Of a stretch of DNA of 6,727 nucleotides, positions 1 through 5,408 are shown in pieces; the stretch's first letter is position 1, and each line of letters starts with the position of its first letter. This DNA is from an uncultured Lachnospiraceae bacterium. GTDB lineage: Bacteria > Bacillota > Clostridia > Lachnospirales > Lachnospiraceae. Position numbers and translations under genes: made by a program. The stretch spans positions 1-6,727 of the forward strand of contig CACXFW010000496.1 in NCBI GenBank assembly GCA_902767065.1. Reading direction: 5' to 3'. Below the pieces are notes generated by a model that saw only the letters and a list, made by a program, of their open reading frames with translations, was not told where the DNA came from and searched no databases.

Positions 1-28
1 CGGACAAGCGGTGAAACCGCTCTGTCCG
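1..28. repeat. Hairpin 1, 12-bp stem with GAA loop
   Basis: Left arm CGGACAAGCGGT pairs with ACCGCT-c-TGTCCG across the loop GAA, with a single bulged C on the right arm. No T-run follows, so it does not look like an intrinsic terminator. It starts at the first base of the window and may extend further left. Confidence 0.6.
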
Positions 29-38
29 CCCACAGCGA

Positions 39-55
39 AGAACACGAAGTGTTCT
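39..55. repeat. Hairpin 2, perfect 7-bp stem with GAA loop
   Basis: AGAACAC, loop GAA, then GTGTTCT is a perfect inverted repeat. It is followed by GAGCAATGG rather than a T-run, so it is not a rho-independent terminator. It shares its loop with hairpin 1 but not its stem. Confidence 0.6.
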
Positions 56-91
56 GAGCAATGGGGGTGCTGAATAGTTACTTCTATAGAT

Positions 92-106
92 TGATGTGGG
101 GACAAA
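92..106 (+). repeat. Direct repeat copy A of the TGATGYGGGGACAAA unit
   Basis: TGATGTGGGGACAAA here differs by one base from the copy at 162-176, exactly 70 nt downstream. Unlike copy B, this copy does not sit inside a long hairpin. Confidence 0.5.
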
Positions 107-139
107 CCCGCCCTTTGGTCGGGCACGCCCCTTCGGGGC
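107..139. repeat. Two adjacent GC-rich hairpins (3 and 4)
   Basis: At 107-123, CCCG-c-CC pairs with GG-t-CGGG around a TTT loop, with one internal mismatch. At 127-139, GCCCC pairs with GGGGC around the loop TTC; read on the minus strand this is another GAA-loop hairpin. Neither is followed by a T-tract. Confidence 0.5.
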
Positions 140-150
140 TTTGCGAGTAC

Positions 151-178
151 GATTTGCCCGCTGATGCGGGGACAAATC
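151..178. repeat. Hairpin 5, 11-bp stem just upstream of the first gene's ribosome binding site
   Basis: GATTTG-CCCGC pairs with GCGGG-(ga)-CAAATC around a TGAT loop, with a 2-nt bulge on the right arm. The right arm contains direct-repeat copy B (162-176). The stem ends 7 nt before the AGGAG at 186-190, so it leaves the ribosome binding site free. It could stabilise the 5' end of a processed transcript. Confidence 0.6.
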
Positions 179-185
179 TATTACG

Positions 186-190
186 AGGAG
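186..190 (+). promoter_or_regulatory. Ribosome binding site fixing the start of the first antiporter gene at 199
   Basis: AGGAG lies 8 nt before the ATG at 199, ideal Shine-Dalgarno spacing. The only other in-frame ATG upstream (61) has no such site and would translate through the palindromes, so this site decides the start. Confidence 0.8.
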
Positions 191-198
191 AAAGATCA

Positions 199-1641
199 AT
201 GCTGATTGTCTGTACCATCCTGTTTCCGATCATAGCAGGCATCCTTGCATCTGTGATCCGTGCCGCATCCTACCGGAGCCTTTGCAGGAGGTACGCTGTG
301 ATCTCGGTTGTCAGCGCGGCGCTTGGCCTTCTTGCGATTCTGTACGCAGAGGAGATCACACTGCTTACCTTCGCGGAAAATGTCACGCTGACGTTTGCGC
401 TCGACGGTCTGGGAAAGTTCTTCCTGGCAGCGGTTCTGATCCTGTATACCTGCGCAGCTTTCTACGCGATGGAATACATGAAAATGGAAGAGAACCGGCC
501 GACGTTTTTCTGCTTTTTCTATATCTCCCTCGGTGCGCTGATCGCGGTCTGCGCGGCGGATAATCTTGTCACGGTATACCTTGCTTTTGAGATGGCGACG
601 CTGACGACGGTTCCCCTTGTTCTTCATGAGAGGACGAAGGCGGCAGTCGCAGCAGGCCTGAAATATCTGTTCTATTCGATCGGCGGTGCCCTGATGGGCC
701 TGTTCGGTGTTTTCTTTGTATATTATTACGGGATGGCAGGAAGGTCATTTGTCCCGGGCGGATTTCTGGACCAGGCGGCGGTGGCAGGGAATGAGGGAAT
801 CCTGCTTGCGGCAGTCATGGCAGCCATCGTGGGCTTCGGGACAAAGGCCGGTATGTATCCGATGCACGGATGGCTCCCGACCGCGCATCCGATTGCGCCT
901 GCTCCGGCGTCAGCGCTTTTGTCCGGCATCATTGCGAAGGCGGGCGTCATCGCGGTAATCCGCCTTGTCTACTACTGTGTCGGGCCGGAGTTTATCCGTG
1001 GAACCTACGTACAGTATGCCTGGATGATCCTGTCCATGATTACGATCTTCATGGGGTCGATGATGGCATTTCTGGAAAAGAATATGAAGAAGAGGCTGGC
1101 TTATTCGACGGTCAGCCAGATCTCCTATATCATGCTGGCTCTGTCCCTGCTGTCGGATGGCGGCCTGAGAGGCGCGCTGCTTCATGTGATGAGCCATGCT
1201 TCATCGAAGGGCTGCCTGTTTTTGTGCGCCGGCGTATTTATTTACAAGCTGGGCAGGAGAGGCGTGGATGAGCTGAGCGGGATCGGGAGGCAGATGCCGA
1301 TTGTGATGTGCTGTTTCCTTGCCGCGTCCCTGTCTTTGGTCGGCATTCCGCCTATGGGCGGCTTTCTCAGCAAATGGGTGATCGCGCTGAATATCGCGGA
1401 TGACGGGATGAAGGTCCTCAGTGTATTGCCGGTTGTGATCCTTCTGATTTCCGCCATGCTCACGGCGGGCTATCTGTTCCCGGTTGCCTTCAGGTCTTTC
1501 TTCCCCGGGAACGACGTCTCGCTTCCTGAAGAGAGCGAGGAGCCAAACGCTCTGATGACAGTGCCGATGATCCTCCTATGCTGTGTGTCCCTTGTCATGG
1601 GAATCTGGGGCGTCCGGATCCTGGAGGGCATCGGATTCTGA
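199..1641 (+). CDS. MrpD-like proton-conducting membrane subunit (complex I antiporter-like family), 480 aa
   Basis: Predicted integral membrane subunit that moves protons or exchanges cations for protons in an Mrp-type antiporter or complex-I-like assembly. About 14 hydrophobic segments are visible. Family ion-path residues are present: Glu131 in FEMATL (TM5), Lys216 in GFGTKAG followed by HGWLPTAHP (TM7), Lys247 in IIAKAG (TM8), His333 and Lys337 in HVMSHASSK (TM11), and Lys392 in GGFLSKW (TM12). The segment PAPASALLSG and the TM8 lysine are MrpD-like. The length of about 480 aa is normal for MrpD, NuoM, NuoN or HyfD. I chose ATG 199 because of the AGGAG at 186-190 and because TM1 begins at once. 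The reading frame stays open back to ATG 61, but those 46 codons translate the repeat region. Family assignment is firm; the exact complex and the ion used are inferred. Confidence 0.93.
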   Translation: MLIVCTILFPIIAGILASVIRAASYRSLCRRYAVISVVSAALGLLAILYAEEITLLTFAENVTLTFALDGLGKFFLAAVLILYTCAAFYAMEYMKMEENRPTFFCFFYISLGALIAVCAADNLVTVYLAFEMATLTTVPLVLHERTKAAVAAGLKYLFYSIGGALMGLFGVFFVYYYGMAGRSFVPGGFLDQAAVAGNEGILLAAVMAAIVGFGTKAGMYPMHGWLPTAHPIAPAPASALLSGIIAKAGVIAVIRLVYYCVGPEFIRGTYVQYAWMILSMITIFMGSMMAFLEKNMKKRLAYSTVSQISYIMLALSLLSDGGLRGALLHVMSHASSKGCLFLCAGVFIYKLGRRGVDELSGIGRQMPIVMCCFLAASLSLVGIPPMGGFLSKWVIALNIADDGMKVLSVLPVVILLISAMLTAGYLFPVAFRSFFPGNDVSLPEESEEPNALMTVPMILLCCVSLVMGIWGVRILEGIGF

Positions 1642-1711
1642 CGGTAACTATCGCTTGCGCAATGGCTGAGGAACTGTACAGGTTCTAAGGATCTGTTTCC
1701 CTGAACACGGA
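1642..1711. other. 70-nt gap between the first two antiporter genes
   Basis: This is unusually long for an interior operon junction and has no terminator. It contains a weak inverted repeat, GAAC (1671-1674) with GTTC (1682-1685). GTAACTAT at 1644-1651 is the reverse complement of 74-81 in the leader repeat. GAACACG at 1703-1709 is also found at 40-46 and 1744-1750. These short matches hint at a degenerate repeat remnant but are individually within chance. Confidence 0.35.
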
Positions 1712-3226
1712 TTGATCGATTTCATTCTTTCGTTAAGGGATTCGAACACGAGTATCGCAATGATGAGAAATGCAGGAATCATAATCAGCATATTGCTTCC
1801 CATCATCGGGGGGATCATCCTGCTTGAAAGAAAGCAGATCACCGAGCGCGGCAGGAGAATCTGGTGCGAGGCTCTCGCGTGCCTGACTTCGGTGATCGTG
1901 TGGATGATCCTTCTCGGAGGACCGGTGGAAGAGTTTTCCCTGTATTCCTTTACCCGGGGATTTCAGATCGTGTTTAAGGCGGACGGACCTTCCATGTTTT
2001 TTGCCGGAATGGTGTCGTCCATGTGGCCTTTCGTCACGCTGTACGCCTTCGAATACATGGAGAATGCGGTTCACAAGAACAGCTTCTTCGGATTCTACAT
2101 CATGACCTACGGGGTGACGCTCGGGGTTGCCTTCTCCGGGAATCTCCTGACGATGTATGTATTCTATGAGATGTTGTCCCTTGTCACGCTTCCCCTGGTG
2201 ACGCATGAGCAGAATCATGAGTCGATGTACGCAGGCAGGATCTACGCGACTTATGTCATCGGAGGGGCAGCGATGGCATTTCTTCCGGTTGTCGTGATGA
2301 CCATGTTCACAGAAGGCGGGTTCGTATGGGGAGGGCACTCTTACAGCAACCTTGCGTTGAATTACGTACTGATCCTGTGGATTCTGGGATTTTTCGGATT
2401 TGGCGTGAAGGCGGCGGTGATTCCGTTCCATCTCTGGCTCCCTGCGGCGACAGTCGCTCCGACGCCGGTCACGGCGCTTCTCCATGCGGTGGCGGTAGTG
2501 AATACCGGCGTTTTCGCGGTGACAAGACTGACATGGTATGTCTTCAGCCCGCAGCGTCTGACCGGATCGTGGGCGCAGGGGGTTGCGGTTCTGACAGCCT
2601 GTGCGACACTGGTCTATGCGGCAAGCCGGGCTCTGAGAGAAAGACACTTCAAGCGCCGCCTGGCGTTTTCCACCGTCAGTAATCTGAGCTACATGCTGTT
2701 CGGAATCCTTCTGCTGACACCGGAAGGCCTTCAGGCGGGCCTTGCGCATATGCTGTTCCACGGAACCATCAAGATGAGCCTCTTCCTGTGCGCAGGCGCA
2801 TTTATCCATAAGAGCGGGAAAAACTATATCTATGAACTTAACGGAGCAGGACGGAAGATGCCGCTGACCTTTCTGTTCTATACGCTTGGAGCGCTGTCTC
2901 TGTCCGGGATTCCGCTCTTTGCGGGTTTCGTTTCCAAATGGGATCTTCTGACGGCAGGCGGGACCGCGCACTCTGTGTACGGATATATCGGGATTGTCAG
3001 CCTTCTGTGCGCCGCGTTTTTCTGCTCGATCTATACGCTGTCGGTTTCCGTCCGCGCCTTTTTCCCTGTGAAGGGGACGGATCTGTGGGAGAATACGCAG
3101 CTCTCAGATCCGGGATGGAGAATGATGCTTCCCATCGTGATCTTTACAATTCTGGATATTGTATTTGGTGTGTTACCGGGCCCTGTGATGGGATTTTTGA
3201 ACCAGGTCTCAAGAGGAGTGATGTGA
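1712..3226 (+). CDS. MrpA/NuoL-signature proton-conducting membrane subunit, up to 504 aa
   Basis: Second antiporter-like subunit, predicted to form part of the ion-translocating membrane arm with its two neighbours. Numbering from TTG 1712: Glu153 in YEMLSL (TM5), Lys233 in GFGVKAA followed by FHLWLP (TM7), His350 and Lys354 (TM11), and Lys409 in GFVSKW (TM12). The stretch WLPAATVAPTPVTALLHA follows the MrpA/NuoL pattern rather than MrpD. The TM8 lysine of its neighbours is replaced by Asn264 (AVVNTG). It has about 14 membrane segments but no C-terminal lateral-helix extension, so it is shorter than NuoL. The start is uncertain: TTG 1712 has no Shine-Dalgarno site, while ATG 1760 or 1763 (about 488 aa) has only a weak GAG at 1750-1752 and begins nearer TM1, like its neighbours. 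The last codons carry the ribosome binding site of the next gene. Confidence 0.9.
   Translation: MIDFILSLRDSNTSIAMMRNAGIIISILLPIIGGIILLERKQITERGRRIWCEALACLTSVIVWMILLGGPVEEFSLYSFTRGFQIVFKADGPSMFFAGMVSSMWPFVTLYAFEYMENAVHKNSFFGFYIMTYGVTLGVAFSGNLLTMYVFYEMLSLVTLPLVTHEQNHESMYAGRIYATYVIGGAAMAFLPVVVMTMFTEGGFVWGGHSYSNLALNYVLILWILGFFGFGVKAAVIPFHLWLPAATVAPTPVTALLHAVAVVNTGVFAVTRLTWYVFSPQRLTGSWAQGVAVLTACATLVYAASRALRERHFKRRLAFSTVSNLSYMLFGILLLTPEGLQAGLAHMLFHGTIKMSLFLCAGAFIHKSGKNYIYELNGAGRKMPLTFLFYTLGALSLSGIPLFAGFVSKWDLLTAGGTAHSVYGYIGIVSLLCAAFFCSIYTLSVSVRAFFPVKGTDLWENTQLSDPGWRMMLPIVIFTILDIVFGVLPGPVMGFLNQVSRGVM
3213..3218 (+). promoter_or_regulatory. Ribosome binding site of the third antiporter gene, inside the end of the second
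   Basis: GAGGAG ends 9 nt before ATG 3228 and lies within the last codons of the preceding gene, whose TGA is at 3224-3226. Stop and start are 1 nt apart, an arrangement that favours translational coupling. Confidence 0.85.
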
Positions 3227-3227
3227 T

Positions 3228-5327
3228 ATGCTTCCGGCATTGCTGATATTTCTGCCTTTCCTGTTCGGGATCACTGACTGTGTGATCGCAAGAAGAAGTG
3301 AACGGGGACGGGATCTTTTTGTGGTGCTCTCCACCTGGATTGAGCTGGGACTGTCGGTCATTCTCATCTTTTTTGCAGTCCGGGGCAGTGGCGCTGAACT
3401 TCTCAGGCTTGAAATCCCCCATGTTTTCACGTCCGGGCTGTCTCTTCGCACTGACGGCTTCCGGGCAGTCTACAGCCTGGTCACTTCTTTGATGTGGGCA
3501 TTTACAACGACCTTTTCCCTGGAATACTTCCGGCATGAGACAGAGCATCTGACCCGGTATTATCTCTTTGTGCTGTTTACGCTGGGCGCGACCCAGGGAG
3601 TGATGCTGTCAGGGGATCTGCTTACCACCTTTCTGTTCTTTGAGATCCTCTCCCTTACCAGCTTTACGTGGGTCATGCATGAGGAGACGGAGGGGGCGCT
3701 CAGGGCCGGATATACCTACCTTTTTATCGCAGTGATCGGAGGACTGGTCCTGTTCATGGGGCTGGTTCTTCTGCAGCATGCGGCAGGGACCCTGTCATAT
3801 TCGGAGCTCTTTGCGGCAGTGAAAAGGAGCGGTGCTGGCTCCGGAACAATCCTGGCCGCGGGGATCTTAATCCTGATTGGTTTTGGATGCAAGGCTGGAA
3901 TGTTTCCTGTTCATGTATGGCTGCCGAAAGCCCATCCGGTTGCTCCGTCCCCGGCTTCAGCGCTTCTGTCAGGCGTGTTGACCAAGGTGGGAATCTACGG
4001 AATCCTGATGACGGCGCTGGAGGTGTTGATAGACTCAGCTTATTTTGGATGGATTGTTTTTCTTCTCGGAGCGATCACGATGCTCCTGGGCGCTGTGCTT
4101 GCTCTGTTCTCCATTAATCTGAAGCGGACGCTTGCGTGTTCGTCCATGTCGCAGATCGGTTTTATTCTGACAGGGATCGGGATGACGATCCTTTTGTCCG
4201 TACAGCATGGACAGATTGAGGGTGCCGGATTTGCCGCTCTTGAGGGGCATGCCGCCATGGCAGTCAGCGGAACGGTGCTTCATATGGTGAACCATTCCAT
4301 GCTCAAGCTGTGCCTGTTCTGCGCGGCGGGCGTGGTTGTCATGAACCTTCACGAGCTGGACCTGAACCGGATCCGCGGATGGGGGAGAGGGAAATGGCTT
4401 CTGACGATCGCCTTCTTTCTCGGTGTGATCGGGATCGGCGGCGTACCGCTGCTGAATGGCTATGCAAGTAAAACGCTTCTTCACGAAGCAATCGCGGCAG
4501 GAATTGCGGAGGCGGGAGAAGGAGTGGCAATTGCCGAAGGTGCTTACTGGATCCTGGCTGGCATCGAATGGATCTTCCTGTTTTCAGGCGGGTGCACGTT
4601 TGCCTATATGCTGAAGCTGTTCATCTGTGTCTTTGTTGAGAAAAACCGGGATCCTGAGAGGCAGGAGCTGTTTGACAGGACTTCAAAGGGATATATGGGA
4701 GCAGGAGGCATTATCGCCGTCTTCGGGACATCGATCTCGTTCATCGTGCTTGGGCAGAAGCCGGTATTCAATGCGCTTGCCTCGTTCATGACAGGACAGG
4801 AAAATGTGCTGGAGGAGTTTTCTCCGCTGAGCTTTGAGTGTCTTGAGGGAGCCCTGATCTCGCTGGGCATCGGAACACTGCTTTACCTGATTTTGATCCG
4901 TCTCTATCTCATGAAGAAAGGGGAATACGTCGACCGCTGGCCGTCGTGGCTGGATCTGGAGAATCTGTTCTACAGACCGCTTCTGACCAGATGGCTCCCC
5001 GGATTCTTTGGCGCCATCCTGCGCATTCCGGCTGAAAACAGGGTTTCCTCTGTGGTATGCAGGGGAGTAGTGACATGTGCGGCCTGGATCTGCCGGATGC
5101 TGTCGATCGGTACCGATGCGCTGATCATTCTGATCCGCAGGAGCGTTCTTCGCGAGCATGTGGTTGCGGATACTGCTGACCGGATCGGCCTTCTGGAAAA
5201 GCGTGTGGATGAGGTGCGGGAAGCCTATCAGCCGATCCGCGGTAACTTTTCCTTTGCGCTGATGCTGTCCTGCATCGGGATGATGGTGATCCTGGGGGTG
5301 ATCATGTTTTTTAATCTTCATGGTTGA
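3228..5327 (+). CDS. MrpD/HyfB-like proton-conducting membrane subunit with long C-terminal extension, 699 aa
   Basis: Largest of the three antiporter-like subunits, predicted at an end of the membrane arm. The core (residues 1 to about 470) carries Glu139 in FFEILSL (TM5), Lys222 in GFGCKAG with HVWLPKAHP (TM7), Lys253 in VLTKVG (TM8), His352, His356 and Lys360 in HMVNHSMLK (TM11), and Lys415 in NGYASKTLLHE (TM12). PSPASALLSG and TKVG are MrpD-like. Beyond the core are a polar linker (about 470-490), further membrane segments (about 491-510 and 541-560), and a charged region. A heptad-like helix (about 650-666, LLEKRVDEVREAY) and a final membrane helix (about 675-696) follow. A 699-aa length with such an extension resembles HyfB/HycC or NuoL, whose C-terminal lateral helix ties antiporter subunits together. 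The same structural role here is inference. ATG 3228 has a strong GAGGAG at 3213-3218. Confidence 0.92.
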   Translation: MLPALLIFLPFLFGITDCVIARRSERGRDLFVVLSTWIELGLSVILIFFAVRGSGAELLRLEIPHVFTSGLSLRTDGFRAVYSLVTSLMWAFTTTFSLEYFRHETEHLTRYYLFVLFTLGATQGVMLSGDLLTTFLFFEILSLTSFTWVMHEETEGALRAGYTYLFIAVIGGLVLFMGLVLLQHAAGTLSYSELFAAVKRSGAGSGTILAAGILILIGFGCKAGMFPVHVWLPKAHPVAPSPASALLSGVLTKVGIYGILMTALEVLIDSAYFGWIVFLLGAITMLLGAVLALFSINLKRTLACSSMSQIGFILTGIGMTILLSVQHGQIEGAGFAALEGHAAMAVSGTVLHMVNHSMLKLCLFCAAGVVVMNLHELDLNRIRGWGRGKWLLTIAFFLGVIGIGGVPLLNGYASKTLLHEAIAAGIAEAGEGVAIAEGAYWILAGIEWIFLFSGGCTFAYMLKLFICVFVEKNRDPERQELFDRTSKGYMGAGGIIAVFGTSISFIVLGQKPVFNALASFMTGQENVLEEFSPLSFECLEGALISLGIGTLLYLILIRLYLMKKGEYVDRWPSWLDLENLFYRPLLTRWLPGFFGAILRIPAENRVSSVVCRGVVTCAAWICRMLSIGTDALIILIRRSVLREHVVADTADRIGLLEKRVDEVREAYQPIRGNFSFALMLSCIGMMVILGVIMFFNLHG

Positions 5328-5408
5328 GAGCCCTGATGTCAACGAATCTTCGGATTATAGATGCATTTTTTCGCGAGCTGATGATATTGGGGTGCTGAGG
5401 ATGGAACG
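5328..5408. other. Intergenic junction between the antiporter block and the surface-glycan gene
   Basis: 81 nt. The only structure I see is a 4-bp stem with a TTCG tetraloop at 5345-5356 (AATC-TTCG-GATT). A six-T run at 5366-5371 lies 9 nt beyond it. Stem and T-run are not contiguous, so this is at best a poor terminator. No promoter with both boxes at proper spacing is evident, so read-through from the antiporter genes cannot be excluded. Confidence 0.4.
5397..5401 (+). promoter_or_regulatory. Ribosome binding site fixing the GTG start at 5409
   Basis: GAGGA ends 7 nt before GTG 5409, which supports this start over the upstream in-frame TTG at 5388. That TTG has only a distant GAG. Confidence 0.75.

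Larger units (their letters stand above)
1..178. repeat. Palindrome-rich intergenic repeat region upstream of the antiporter genes
   Basis: This leader holds no credible gene but contains at least five short inverted repeats: 1-28, 39-55, 107-123, 127-139 and 151-178. It also has a 15-nt imperfect direct repeat, TGATGTGGGGACAAA at 92-106 and TGATGCGGGGACAAA at 162-176, with one mismatch. Two hairpins have the loop GAA and one has TTC, which reads GAA on the other strand, although their stems differ. Such shared-loop, different-stem palindromes resemble REP/BIME-like intergenic repeats, but I cannot name the family. The region could be a mobile-derived repeat or an mRNA-processing or stability element between cistrons. 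Its left end is cut by the window edge. Confidence 0.6.

Noticed and set aside
1..57. Possible C-terminal end of an upstream gene in frame 1, stopping at TGA 55-57
   Set aside because: The 18 visible codons coincide with two palindromes and show no domain. A short open stretch at the window edge is not enough evidence for a gene.
85..90. TATAGA as a -10 box in the leader of the first antiporter gene
   Set aside because: No -35-like hexamer at the right distance upstream.
1662..1688. Eight-residue mini-ORF (ATG to TAA) in the spacer before the second antiporter gene
   Set aside because: No ribosome binding site ahead of it and too short to distinguish from chance.
1733..2971. Long antisense reading frame (412 codons) opposite the second antiporter gene
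   Set aside because: Its translation is Arg/His/Gln-rich without membrane or domain features, as expected from the reverse complement of biased codons. The + strand protein is clearly real.
5324..5361. Promoter-like boxes TTGAGA (5324-5329) and TATAGA (5356-5361)
   Set aside because: The spacing is 26 nt, far from the usual 16-18, and the -10 match is weak.
5345..5371. Candidate intrinsic terminator after the third antiporter gene
   Set aside because: Only a 4-bp stem with a TTCG loop, and the six-T run starts 9 nt after the stem ends instead of directly following it.
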